Assembly (NCBI GenBank): GCA_037385045.1
Contig: JARRNJ010000005.1
Span: 62,001-126,000 of the forward strand
Reading direction: 5' to 3'
DNA length: 64,000 nucleotides
Source of the DNA: JARRNJ01 sp037385045
GTDB taxonomy: Bacteria > Pseudomonadota > Gammaproteobacteria > JASBUN01
The translations under genes were made by a program, and so were the position numbers. The notes beneath the pieces are model-generated. The model worked only from the letters and a program-made list of their open reading frames with translations. It was not told the origin of the DNA and searched no databases. Positions 25,554 to 34,732 of this stretch are shown here, piece after piece. Positions within the stretch are counted from its first letter, which is position 1. Every line of letters starts with the position of its first letter.

Positions 25554-27840
25554 TTGGCACAGGCGCGCCGCAAGCCGTCCGTCGCCGGCACCAAGCCACT
25601 GAGCATCCACGTCGCCCGCGGGCTGCGGGAGGGTGCGCTGTTCGTGCTGGGGGCCGTGGCGATCTATTTTCTCATCGCGCTGGCGACCTACAGCAGCGGC
25701 GATCCCGGCTGGACTAACAGCGTGCATGTGTCCAAGGTGGTCAACGCCGGCGGCCGCGTCGGCGCCTGGGTGGCCGACATCCTGCTGTTTGCCTTCGGCT
25801 ACCTGGCGTACCTGCTGCCGGTGATGATCGCCTACAACGGTTGGCTGGTGTTCCGGGGCCGCACGCCGGAGGGCGACTTCGACGCCCGCACCTTCTCCCT
25901 GCGCTGGGTCGGCTTCCTGCTCACCCTCGGCTCGGGCACCGGGCTGGCGACCCTGCATTTCACCGTCGGCCCGGGCAGTCTGCCGGAGAACTCCGCCGGC
26001 GGCGTGCTGGGCACGGCGGTGGTGGACGCATTGCAGGTGTTCGGCATGCTGGGCTCGACCCTGTTCCTGCTGGCCCTGTTTTTGGCCGGCGTGACCCTGT
26101 TCACCGGACTGTCATGGCTGGGCACCATGGATTTCGTCGGCCGCCAGACCCTGGGGCTGGTCAGCTACGTGCGCCAGGCGATCATGCGCATCCGCGACGA
26201 GCTGGCGGCACGCCAGGCGCGCCAGGAGCGCGAGGAAGCGGTGAAGGTGGACCGCGAGAAGAAGCAGACACGCAAGCCGCCCAAGATCGAGCCGGTGATC
26301 AAGGCCCTGGAGCCCAGCGTGCGGGTGGAGAAGGAGCGCCAGGTGCCCCTGTTCGATCCGCCGCCGGATACCGAGCTGCCGCCGCTGTCATTGCTGGACA
26401 AGCCGCAGAAGTCCGAGCTCGGTTATTCCGCCGACGCCCTGGAGGCCATGTCGCGGCTGGTGGAGATGAAACTGGCGGATTTCGGCATCGAGGTGCAGGT
26501 GGAATCCGTGCATCCGGGCCCGGTGATCACCCGTTTCGAGCTGCAGCCCGCGGCCGGCGTGAAGGTCAGCCAGATCAGCAACCTGTCCAAGGACCTGGCC
26601 CGCGCCCTGTCCGCGGTCAGTGTGCGCGTGGTGGAGGTGATCCCCGGCAAGTCGACGGTGGGCCTGGAAATCCCCAATGAGCATCGTGAACTCGTGAGCC
26701 TGAGCGAAATCGTGCAGTCGTCGGAGTACGACAAGTCCGCCTCGCCGCTGACGCTGGCCCTGGGCAAGGATATCAGCGGCCACCCGGTGGTGGTCGATCT
26801 GGCGCGCATGCCGCACCTGCTGGTGGCTGGCACGACCGGTTCGGGCAAATCGGTTGCCATCAATGCCATGGTGCTGAGTCTGCTGTTCAAGACCACGCCC
26901 AAGGACGTGCGCCTGATCATGATCGATCCCAAGATGCTGGAGCTGTCGGTGTACGAGGGCATCCCGCATCTGTTGACGCCGGTGGTCACCGACATGAAGG
27001 ATGCCGCCAACGCGCTGCGCTGGTGCGTCGGCGAGATGGAGCGCCGCTACAAGCTGATGGCGTCGCTGGGCGTGCGTAATATCTCCGGTTACAACCGCAA
27101 GGTGAAAGAGGCGATCGACGCCGGCGAGCCCATTCCTGACCCGTTTTACAACCCGGCCGAGGCGTTCGATCCGGAGGCGCCGGCGCCAACCCTGGAGCAT
27201 CTGCCGTACATCGTGGTCATCATCGATGAGTTCGCGGATATGATGATGATCGTGGGCAAGAAGGTGGAGGAGCTGATCGCGCGGCTGGCGCAAAAGGCGC
27301 GCGCCTCGGGCATTCACCTCTTGCTGGCCACCCAGCGGCCGTCGGTGAACGTGATCACCGGGTTGATCAAGGCCAATATTCCCAGCCGCATCGCATTTCA
27401 GGTTTCCTCGAAAGTGGATTCGCGTGCTCGGTCACGGCGACATGCTCTACATGCCCGCCGGCAGCGGCATGCCCAACCGCGTGCACGGCGCGTTCGTATC
27501 CGACCAGGAAGTGCACCGCGTGGTGGCGCAGCTCAAGCAGCGCGGCGAGCCGGACTACGTCGAGGAAATCGTCTCCGATGAATTGGAGTCGACCGTGCAA
27601 TTGCCGGGTGAGGCGCCGCCGGACAGCGACGACCTGGAGTCCGATCCACTGTACGACGAGGCCGTGCGGATCGTGACCGAGTCACGGCGCGCGTCCATAT
27701 CGGCGGTCCAGCGCCGGCTCAAAATCGGCTACAACCGCGCGGCGCGGATGATCGAGGCCATGGAGCTGGCGGGTATTGTCAGCGAGATGCAGTCCAACGG
27801 CAGCCGCGAGGTGCTGGTGCCGCCGCCGCCACGGGATTGA
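25554..27840 (+). pseudogene. ftsK: DNA translocase FtsK, frameshifted near the C-terminal motor domain
   Basis: FtsK anchors at the division septum by N-terminal membrane helices and pumps DNA toward dif for XerCD. The first frame starts at TTG 25554 and runs through four membrane segments (about residues 25-190), a short linker, the alpha/beta motor with Walker A GTTGSGKSVAINA and Walker B VVIIDEFADMMM, to FQVSSKVDSR at 27425. The sequence resumes in another frame at LGHGDMLYMPAGSG (27427) and ends with the gamma winged-helix domain (AVRIVTESRRASISAVQRR). The eleven residues expected between (TILDQxGAExL) are missing apart from one base, a net loss of 32 bp. FtsK is normally essential, so an assembly deletion is the likeliest cause. 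Confidence 0.93.
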
Positions 27841-27914
27841 GCCGCGCCCGCGTCGTCGACAACCCCGTTCATCTGCTGTTGCCCTGTCGTTCGAAACGAC
27901 TGGAAAGGTAATCC

Positions 27915-28541
27915 ATGTACAAGTACTTACGCACGCTGGCGCTGATATGGCTGTTGCTTCTGCCGGCGCTACCGGCGCAGGCCGGGGCCGGCCTGGATCG
28001 GCTCAACACCTTCTACCGCGACGTTCACAGCCTGCGTGCCCATTTCGACCAGATGCTGCTCGATTCCGATGGCCAGATGGTGCAGGAGTCCAGCGGTACC
28101 GTTGCCATCGAACGCCCCGACCGCTTCCGGTGGGACTACAGCAAGCCTTATCCCCAGCTCATCATTGGCGACGGGCGGCGGTTGTGGATCTATGACAGTG
28201 AGCTGGAGCAGGTGACGGTCAAGCGCATGGACAAGGCTATGGGCAATGCGCCGGCGCTGGTGCTCAGCGGCAACCGGCCGTTGGACGAGGAGTTCCACAT
28301 CAAGGAACTGGGCCGCAAGGACGGGCTGCTGTGGGTGCAGTTGACGCCGAAGCGTCCGGAGAACGACTTCAAGGACGTGCGCATCGGCTTCGGTAAGTAC
28401 CTGGAACGCATGGATCTGGAGGACAACTTCGGCCAGGTGACCCGCATTCATTTCACGGATTTCCAGCGCAATCCGAGGCTTTCGCCGAAACTGTTCCATT
28501 TCGTGGTTCCCAAGGGCGTCGACGTGGTGGGGCAGCCGTGA
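27915..28541 (+). CDS. lolA: Outer-membrane lipoprotein carrier protein LolA
   Basis: A 208-aa periplasmic chaperone with a signal peptide (LRTLALIWLLLLPALPAQA, cleaved near residue 24) followed by the LolA fold: LDRLNTFYRDVHSLRAHFDQ, GTVAIERPDRFRWDYSKPYPQ and DLEDNFGQVTRIHF. It carries lipoproteins from LolCDE to LolB. It lies between ftsK and rarA, the standard gammaproteobacterial order. Confidence 0.95.
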   Translation: MYKYLRTLALIWLLLLPALPAQAGAGLDRLNTFYRDVHSLRAHFDQMLLDSDGQMVQESSGTVAIERPDRFRWDYSKPYPQLIIGDGRRLWIYDSELEQVTVKRMDKAMGNAPALVLSGNRPLDEEFHIKELGRKDGLLWVQLTPKRPENDFKDVRIGFGKYLERMDLEDNFGQVTRIHFTDFQRNPRLSPKLFHFVVPKGVDVVGQP

Positions 28542-28574
28542 GCGCTTTCACCGCCGCCCACCGCTGACCGGACT

Positions 28575-29903
28575 ATGGCCGACTCGGAACAACAGGACTT
28601 CCGGCCGCTGGCCGACCGCATGCGGCCGGCACGGCTCGATGACTTCACCGGCCAGTCGCACCTGCTGGGCCCGGACAAGCCCCTGCGTCAGGCCCTGGAG
28701 GCCGGCAACCTGCACTCGATGCTGTTCTGGGGTCCGCCGGGCACCGGCAAGACCACCCTGGCGCGCCTGATCGCCCGCCTCTCGGACGCCGAGTTCCTGA
28801 GCCTCTCGGCGGTGTTGTCCGGGGTGAAGGACATCCGCGCCGCTATCGACCATGCCAGGCAGGTGCGCCAGATGAGCGGACGCCGGACGGTGCTGTTCGT
28901 CGATGAGGTACATCGTTTCAACAAATCGCAACAGGACGCCTTCCTGCCCTACGTGGAGGACGGCACGGTGACGTTCATCGGCGCCACCACGGAAAACCCG
29001 TCCTTCGAGTTGAACAATGCCTTGTTGTCCCGGGCCCGCGTGTACGTGCTCAAGCGCCTGGAGGAGTCGGATATACGCGCCATCATCGACCGCGCCGTGG
29101 CTGATGCCGAACGGGGCCTCGGCGCCCGGCCGCTGGACCTGGCGCCGGAGCTGCGGGACCTGCTCGCGGCGGCGGCCGACGGCGACGCCCGCCGGGCGCT
29201 GAACCTGCTGGAGGTGGCCGCCGACCTGGCCGAACCCCGGGACGGGCGTGAGGTTGTCAGCCCAACCGTGGTGCAAGAGGTGGTGGCCGAAGGGGTGCGC
29301 CGTTTCGACAAAGCGGGCGAGGCGTTCTATGACCAGATCTCCGCGTTGCACAAGGCGGTGCGCGGTTCGGCGCCCGATGCAGCGCTCTATTGGCTGGCGC
29401 GCATGCTGGATGGCGGCTGCGATCCCCTGTATATTGCCCGTCGAGTGGTGCGCATGGCCAGCGAGGACATCGGCAACGCCGATCCCCGCGCCCTGCAGAT
29501 TGCGCTCAATGCCTGGGACGTGCTGGAGCGGCTCGGCAGCCCGGAGGGCGAGCTGACGTTGTCGCAGGCGGTGTTGTACATGGCCTGCGCCGCCAAGAGC
29601 AACGCCGTCTACGTTGCGCACAAGGCGGCCATGGACGACGCCCGCACCCATGGTTCGCTGGAGGTGCCCGTGCACCTGCGCAACGCGCCCACCCGGCTGA
29701 TGAAAGAGTTGGGCTACGGCAAGCACTACCGCTATGCGCACGACGAGCCGGAGGCCTACGCGGCGGGGGAGAGCTATTTCCCCGGGGCATTGGGCGAGCG
29801 CACCTACTATCGGCCGGTGTCGCGGGGCCTGGAGATCCGCATTGCGGAGAAGCTGGCCCATCTGCGTGACCTGGACGCCAAGCATCGCAAGGGCGGTGAC
29901 TGA
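28575..29903 (+). CDS. rarA: Replication-associated recombination protein RarA
   Basis: A 442-aa AAA+ clamp-loader-like ATPase (also called MgsA) acting at stalled forks. N-terminal LADRMRPARLDDFTGQSHLLG, Walker A WGPPGTGKTTLARLIA, Walker B RTVLFVDEVHRFNKSQQD, sensor 1 IGATTENPSFELN, then the tetramerisation domain with KHYRYAHDEPEAYAAGESYFP. Length is normal. It is in the same run as lolA and crcB. Confidence 0.96.
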   Translation: MADSEQQDFRPLADRMRPARLDDFTGQSHLLGPDKPLRQALEAGNLHSMLFWGPPGTGKTTLARLIARLSDAEFLSLSAVLSGVKDIRAAIDHARQVRQMSGRRTVLFVDEVHRFNKSQQDAFLPYVEDGTVTFIGATTENPSFELNNALLSRARVYVLKRLEESDIRAIIDRAVADAERGLGARPLDLAPELRDLLAAAADGDARRALNLLEVAADLAEPRDGREVVSPTVVQEVVAEGVRRFDKAGEAFYDQISALHKAVRGSAPDAALYWLARMLDGGCDPLYIARRVVRMASEDIGNADPRALQIALNAWDVLERLGSPEGELTLSQAVLYMACAAKSNAVYVAHKAAMDDARTHGSLEVPVHLRNAPTRLMKELGYGKHYRYAHDEPEAYAAGESYFPGALGERTYYRPVSRGLEIRIAEKLAHLRDLDAKHRKGGD

Positions 29904-29957
29904 ACCGACGCTGGCGCGCGGGGCCGACGTTCGGACACCAAAACCGGAGAACAACGA

Positions 29958-30332
29958 GTGATCAATGTATTGGCCGTGGCGGCAGGCGGGGCTGTGGGGG
30001 CAGTGATGCGCTTTGGCGTTGCCAGCAGCGTAACCAACTGGCTAGGACGCGGTTTTCCTTACGGCACGCTGACCGTGAACGTGCTCGGTTCGCTGATCAT
30101 GGGGCTGCTCTATGTATTGATGCTGGAGCGGTTGTCGGTGGGCCCGGAGTGGCGCGCCGCGCTGCAGATCGGTCTGCTGGGGGCGTTTACGACATTCTCG
30201 AGTTTCTCGATCGAGACGCTGATACTGATCGAAAACGGCGAAGCGTTTCGCGCCGTGCTAAATATCGTGTTGAGTGTATCGATCTGCCTGGTCGCGGTAT
30301 GGCTGGGCGTGACGTTGGGACGACAGCTATGA
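29958..30332 (+). CDS. crcB: Fluoride ion channel CrcB/Fluc
   Basis: A 124-aa protein with four transmembrane helices that exports fluoride as a dual-topology dimer. Signature segments: GGAVGAVMRFGVAS, YGTLTVNVLGSLIMGLLY (with the conserved Asn) and GLLGAFTTFSSFSIET (the Phe-box and polar track). GTG 29958 is the start, with GGAGAACAACGA upstream. Its stop overlaps the start of the DUF190 gene by 4 bp, so the two are translationally coupled. No fluoride riboswitch is apparent upstream. Confidence 0.95.
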   Translation: MINVLAVAAGGAVGAVMRFGVASSVTNWLGRGFPYGTLTVNVLGSLIMGLLYVLMLERLSVGPEWRAALQIGLLGAFTTFSSFSIETLILIENGEAFRAVLNIVLSVSICLVAVWLGVTLGRQL

Positions 30333-30640
30333 AGACCATCGATGTGACCATGGTGCGGGTCTATCTCACCGAGGCGAAAGCCCATCTGCCCGGGCTCATG
30401 AAGACGCTGCACGATGAGGAGCAGGTCCGTGGCGTGACGGTGTTTCGCGGCATCAGCGGCTTCGGCAGGTCCGGCCAGATGCATTCCTCCACCTTGCTGG
30501 ATATGTCGCTGAACCTGCCGGTGGTGGTCGAGTTTTTCGACGTGCCCAGCAAGATCAACCAGATCCTCGAGCACCTGAACACTTTCATCGCTCCGGGGCA
30601 TGTCGTAAGCTGGCCGGCCTACGTCACGGTAGAGGATTGA
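30329..30640 (+). CDS. DUF190 family protein
   Basis: A 103-aa protein (MKTIDVTMVRVYLTEAKAHLPGL) with VRGVTVFRGISGFGRSGQMHSS and VVVEFFDVPSKINQIL, the DUF190 signature; the fold is PII-like. DUF190 genes are often found next to crcB in bacteria, and here the ATGA overlap makes the coupling explicit, suggesting a regulator or partner of fluoride export. This is inferred from context, not demonstrated. Confidence 0.9.
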   Translation: MKTIDVTMVRVYLTEAKAHLPGLMKTLHDEEQVRGVTVFRGISGFGRSGQMHSSTLLDMSLNLPVVVEFFDVPSKINQILEHLNTFIAPGHVVSWPAYVTVED

Positions 30641-30649
30641 AAGACCGCC

Positions 30650-31924
30650 ATGCTGGATCCGAAATTGTTGCGCACCGATCTGGAAGGCGTCGCCGCACGG
30701 CTGCGGCGACGCGGTTTCGAGCTGGATGGCGGACGCATTGCCGACCTCGAAACGCAGCGCAAAGCGCTGCAGGTGCAGACGCAGGAGTTGCAGAACGAAC
30801 GCAATACGCGCTCCAAGTCCATCGGCCAGGCGAAAGCGGCCGGCCAGGACATCGAGCCGCTGCGCCGGGAGGTGGCGGCGCTCGGCGAGCGACTGAAGGA
30901 GGCGCAGGCGCAGCTCGGGAATATCCAGGATGAGTTGCGCGACATCCAGCTGGGCATTCCCAACCTGCCCCACAACAGCGTGCCCGACGGCAGGGACGAG
31001 GCCGACAACGTCGAGGTGCGGCGCTGGGGCGAGCCGGCCCGGTTCGACTTCGAGCCGCTCGACCACGTGGACCTGGGCGCGCGCTCCGGCTTGCTGGATA
31101 CCGACACTGCGGCCAAGCTCACCGGCGCGCGCTTTGTGGTGCTGCGCGGTCCCTTGGCGCGGCTGCAGCGGGCGCTGATCCAGTTCATGCTCGACCTGCA
31201 CACCGGCGCCCACGGCTACGAGGAAGTCTATGTTCCGTACCTGGTCAACGCCGACAGCCTGCGCGGCACCGGCCAGTTGCCCAAGTTCGAAGAGGATCTG
31301 TTCGGTTTGAAGGGCGAGCAGCCCTATTATCTGATTCCCACCGCCGAAGTGCCGGTGACCAACATAGCCCGGGACGAGATTCTCGAAGCCGATCAGCTGC
31401 CCTGCCGGCGCACGGCGCACACGCCGTGCTTCCGTTCCGAGGCGGGCTCCTACGGCAAGGACACCCGCGGCATGATCCGCCAGCATCAGTTCGAAAAGGT
31501 CGAGCTGGTGCAGCTGGTGCGGCCGGAACGCTCCTATGAGGCGTTGGAAGAGCTCACCGGCCATGCCGAGCGTGTGTTGCAGCTCCTGGAGCTGCCCTAT
31601 CGCGTGGTGGCGCTGTGCGCCGGCGACATCGGCTTTTCGGCGGCCAAGACCTATGACCTGGAAGTGTGGCTGCCGGGCCAGCAGAAATACCGCGAGATTT
31701 CCTCGTGCAGCAACTTCGAGGACTTTCAGGCGCGGCGTATGCAGGCCCGCTGGCGCAATCCGGACACCGGCAAACCGGAACTGCTGCATACACTCAACGG
31801 CTCCGGCCTCGCCGTCGGTCGCACGCTGGTGGCGATCATGGAGAACTGCCAGGACCGTGACGGGCGTGTGCACGTGCCGGACGCGCTGCGGCCCTACATG
31901 GGCGATGTCACGGTGATCGGGTAG
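30650..31924 (+). CDS. serS: Seryl-tRNA synthetase
   Basis: A 424-aa class II aminoacyl-tRNA synthetase. The N-terminal coiled-coil tRNA-binding arm covers about residues 30-100; the catalytic core has motif 2 FRSEAGSYGKDTRGMIRQHQFEK and motif 3 GSGLAVGRTLVAIMEN. Length is as in E. coli (430). It charges tRNA-Ser; a tRNA-Ser(UGA) gene is also in this window at 63.4 kb. Confidence 0.97.
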   Translation: MLDPKLLRTDLEGVAARLRRRGFELDGGRIADLETQRKALQVQTQELQNERNTRSKSIGQAKAAGQDIEPLRREVAALGERLKEAQAQLGNIQDELRDIQLGIPNLPHNSVPDGRDEADNVEVRRWGEPARFDFEPLDHVDLGARSGLLDTDTAAKLTGARFVVLRGPLARLQRALIQFMLDLHTGAHGYEEVYVPYLVNADSLRGTGQLPKFEEDLFGLKGEQPYYLIPTAEVPVTNIARDEILEADQLPCRRTAHTPCFRSEAGSYGKDTRGMIRQHQFEKVELVQLVRPERSYEALEELTGHAERVLQLLELPYRVVALCAGDIGFSAAKTYDLEVWLPGQQKYREISSCSNFEDFQARRMQARWRNPDTGKPELLHTLNGSGLAVGRTLVAIMENCQDRDGRVHVPDALRPYMGDVTVIG

Positions 31925-31952
31925 GTTCAGTCGCCCCGCAACGCCAAGTCCC

Positions 31953-31961
31953 TGATATAAT
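31953..31961 (+). promoter_or_regulatory. Predicted extended -10 promoter for cysG
   Basis: TGATATAAT at 31953-31961 is a perfect extended -10 (TGnTATAAT) in the serS-cysG gap, giving a cysG leader of roughly 90 bases. No good -35 is seen, as expected for extended -10 promoters. Confidence 0.5.
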
Positions 31962-32061
31962 GTGCCATTCGGGATAGCGTGGGGGTTTGCGCTATCTCCA
32001 ATTGCATATACCCGGCGCACCCTCCCTGTGGTGTATTTGCGTTTTCGACAAGGTTTTCGGT

Positions 32062-33492
32062 ATGGATCTCCTGCCCACGTTCATGAAGGTCAAGGGCCGC
32101 CCGTGCCTGGTGGTGGGCGGCGGCGAGGTGGCGCTGCGCAAGGTCCGCCTGCTGTGCAATGCAGGCGCCAGGGTGACGGTGGTGGCGCCGGAACTCGATC
32201 CCGGCCTGCAGGAGCTGCTGGCCGAAGGGGAGATCAGCCACCGCGCCGGTGAGTTCCGGCGCGACGATCTGGGCGAGTGCATGCTGGTGATCGCCGCCAC
32301 CGATGATGAAGCGGTGAACCGGGAGGTTTCCCGGCTGGCCCATGAGCAGCGTATTCCCGTCAACGTGGTCGACAGCCCGTCGCTCTGCAGCTTCGTGGTT
32401 CCGTCGATCATCGACCGTTCACCGGTGCAGATCGCCGTATCCACCGGCGGGGCTTCGCCGGTGCTGGCGCGCACCCTGCGTGCCCGGCTCGAAACCATGA
32501 TTCCGTCGGCCTACGGGCAGTTGGGATCGCTGCTGGAACAGTACCGGGGCCGGGCGAAGCGGGTTTTTGGCACCACCGACGAACGGCGCAAGTTCTGGGA
32601 ACGGATCCTGGCGGGTCCGATAGTGGAGATGGTTCTGTCGGGACAGGAGCACGCCGCCCGCACCGCCCTGGAAGACGAATTCGATCGCGCCGCACGGGGC
32701 GCCGTGGACGGTATGGGGGAGGTGTATCTCGTCGGCGGCGGGCCCGGAGATCCAGATCTGCTGACTTTTCGCGCGCTGCGCCTGATGCAGCAGGCGGAAG
32801 TGATTGTCCACGACCGGTTGGTGTCGAAGGAAGTACTGGACCTTTGCCGGCGTGACGCCGAGCGCATCTATGTCGGCAAGGAGCGCAATTTCCACCTGGT
32901 GCCCCAGGAAGGTATCAATCAGCTGCTGGTGCGGCTGGCCAAGGAGGGCAAGCGCGTATGCCGGCTGAAGGGCGGCGACCCGTTCATCTTCGGGCGCGGC
33001 GGCGAGGAGATCGACACCTTGGCCGAGGAGGGCATCCCGTTCCAGGTAGTGCCGGCCATCACGGCCGCCTCGGGCGTGGCTTCCTATGCCGGTATCCCGT
33101 TAACCCATCGGGACTATTCCCAGGCGGTGATCTTTACCACCGGCCACCTCAAAGACGGCACCATGAACCTCAACTGGCAGATTCTCGCGCAGCCGAACCA
33201 GACCGTGGTGTTCTACATGGGGTTGCACGGGGTGGATATCATTTGCAAGGAGCTGATCGCCCACGGTATGCCCACGAGCATGCCGATCGCCCTGGTGCAA
33301 AAGGGCACCACGCCGGAGCAAAAGGTGTTCACCGGGACCCTGGAGAGCATGCCGGGCATCGTGCACAGCGCCGAGGTTACGCCGCCGACCCTGATCATCG
33401 TCGGCGAGGTGGTGAAACTGCACGATCGGCTCAAGTGGTTCGACCCGGCCCACCAGGAACAGAAGGCGTTCGGCGAGATCCCACGCAACTGA
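32062..33492 (+). CDS. cysG: Siroheme synthase CysG (trifunctional)
   Basis: A 476-aa fusion. The N-terminal precorrin-2 dehydrogenase/ferrochelatase (MDLLPTFMKVKGRPCLVVGGGEVALRK; DSPSLCSFVVPSIIDRSP) is joined to a C-terminal uroporphyrinogen-III methyltransferase (GEVYLVGGGPGDPDLLTFRALR, VCRLKGGDPFIFGRGGEE, GIPLTHRDYSQAVIFTTGH). It converts uroporphyrinogen III to siroheme, the cofactor of the DsrAB encoded at 47-49.7 kb. ATG 32062 is chosen because the family begins there; the 25-residue in-frame extension is unlike any CysG. It converges with the rhodanese gene. Confidence 0.96.
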   Translation: MDLLPTFMKVKGRPCLVVGGGEVALRKVRLLCNAGARVTVVAPELDPGLQELLAEGEISHRAGEFRRDDLGECMLVIAATDDEAVNREVSRLAHEQRIPVNVVDSPSLCSFVVPSIIDRSPVQIAVSTGGASPVLARTLRARLETMIPSAYGQLGSLLEQYRGRAKRVFGTTDERRKFWERILAGPIVEMVLSGQEHAARTALEDEFDRAARGAVDGMGEVYLVGGGPGDPDLLTFRALRLMQQAEVIVHDRLVSKEVLDLCRRDAERIYVGKERNFHLVPQEGINQLLVRLAKEGKRVCRLKGGDPFIFGRGGEEIDTLAEEGIPFQVVPAITAASGVASYAGIPLTHRDYSQAVIFTTGHLKDGTMNLNWQILAQPNQTVVFYMGLHGVDIICKELIAHGMPTSMPIALVQKGTTPEQKVFTGTLESMPGIVHSAEVTPPTLIIVGEVVKLHDRLKWFDPAHQEQKAFGEIPRN

Positions 33493-33509
33493 AACTACAG
33501 GGCGGCTGC

Positions 33510-33980
33510 CTATCTGGCCTTGGGGCCGAGCTGCTCCCTTGTAACCTTGTCGGCGAAGAACTCTTCGGCCTCGTCGATATCCACCGGGTTGCCGTTGCAA
33601 TCGCACAGAGGCAACTCGTAATCATTCCAGCCCTTGAGCCCCGTCTTCAGCGACATCACCTTGTCAAACCCCATCAATTCCATGACCTTGGCGGCCAGGA
33701 CGCTGCGGTTGCCGGACTTGCACATCACCACCACTTCGCGATCCCGGGCCGCGGCCAGCTCCGGCACCGTTTCCTGGTAGCCCCAGTCGCACGCCGACTC
33801 CAGGATGCCGCGCGGAACGTTCAAGGAGCCAGTCACGCGCATGGCATCGAACTCGTATGGTTCGCGAATATCGATCAACAGGACGTCGTCGCCGGCTGCC
33901 AGCTTTTCTTCCAGATCCCAGGGGAAGATCTCCGTGATTTCGGACAGCGTATCATTGACCAGTTGACTGTAGGTTTTCAT
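33510..33980 (-). CDS. Rhodanese-like sulfurtransferase
   Basis: A 156-aa single-domain rhodanese with active-site loop CKSGNRS and the DIREPYEFDAMRVTGSLNVPRG motif. These proteins carry persulfide sulfur between donors and acceptors. It is the last gene of the minus-strand run after the NarL-like regulator and lies close to the dsr operon. In sulfur oxidisers a rhodanese commonly feeds the TusA/DsrE relay. No signal peptide is seen, so it acts in the cytoplasm. Confidence 0.92.
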   Translation of the reverse strand: MKTYSQLVNDTLSEITEIFPWDLEEKLAAGDDVLLIDIREPYEFDAMRVTGSLNVPRGILESACDWGYQETVPELAAARDREVVVMCKSGNRSVLAAKVMELMGFDKVMSLKTGLKGWNDYELPLCDCNGNPVDIDEAEEFFADKVTREQLGPKAR

Positions 33981-34060
33981 TGACAGTGCTTTTCCTTCCC
34001 TTCACCGCTACGATGCAAGCGGCGCAGATATCGCGATGTCGGTTGACTGAGAAAGCCGGG

Positions 34061-34732
34061 TCACTGCGGCTTCTGACACAGCTCCTGCTCGACTGCGATC
34101 ACCGCCGCTTCGACGCGGGAGTGTACGCCGAGTTTGCGCAGTATGGCTTTGACGTGCAGCTTGACGGTGCCGTCGGAGATACCCAGACGGCGGGCAATCA
34201 CTTTGTTGCTCTGGCCCTCGGCCAGGTGACAAAGGATCTCGTGCTCACGCGGTGTGAGTTCGGAAAACGGAGTAGGCTGGCCGGCGTTTCTCGAGTCGCC
34301 CTGCTGTACGACCCGCGCCAGCACCGGCGCCAGTTCCGGGGCGACCACGGTCTTGCCCGCACGGATGTCCTTCAAAGCATCGACCAGCTCGTCCGGATCC
34401 ATATCCTTGAGCAGATAGCCTCGGGCGCCGTTGCGGAGGGACTCGATAAGATCCCGCTCCTCGTTGCTTGTGGTCAACATTACAATCGGGGCCTGAATGC
34501 CCTGATCGCGCATCTGCCGCAGGATTTGCATGCCGTCGAGTTCCGGCATGCGCATGTCGAGAAGGATGACGTCCGGATGGATTTGACCGGCCAGCTCGAT
34601 GCCCTGACGCCCGTCGCCAACAGATGCCACCACCTCGATGTGGCGTCGTTCGAGGAGGCCTTCGAGCCCGATCCGGAACAGAGCGTGGTCATCGATCAAC
34701 AGTACGCGCATGGGCAGCAACTCCGCACTCAC
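34061..34732 (-). CDS. NarL/FixJ-family response regulator
   Basis: A 223-aa regulator: receiver with IDDHALFRIGLEGLL, phospho-acceptor Asp59 in VILLDMRMP and the GARGYLLKDMDPDEL lysine region, then a LuxR-type helix-turn-helix (LTPREHEILCHLAEGQSNKVIARRL, then GTVKLHVKAILRKLG). The sequence is close to NarL. It overlaps the kinase gene by 4 bp (GTGA). Its place directly behind the dsr operon makes control of sulfur oxidation a reasonable but unproven inference. Confidence 0.93.
   Translation of the reverse strand: MSAELLPMRVLLIDDHALFRIGLEGLLERRHIEVVASVGDGRQGIELAGQIHPDVILLDMRMPELDGMQILRQMRDQGIQAPIVMLTTSNEERDLIESLRNGARGYLLKDMDPDELVDALKDIRAGKTVVAPELAPVLARVVQQGDSRNAGQPTPFSELTPREHEILCHLAEGQSNKVIARRLGISDGTVKLHVKAILRKLGVHSRVEAAVIAVEQELCQKPQ

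Noticed and set aside
30110..32020. 636-aa open frame antisense to crcB-DUF190-serS
   Set aside because: Antisense to well-identified genes with no domain; typical of high-GC DNA.
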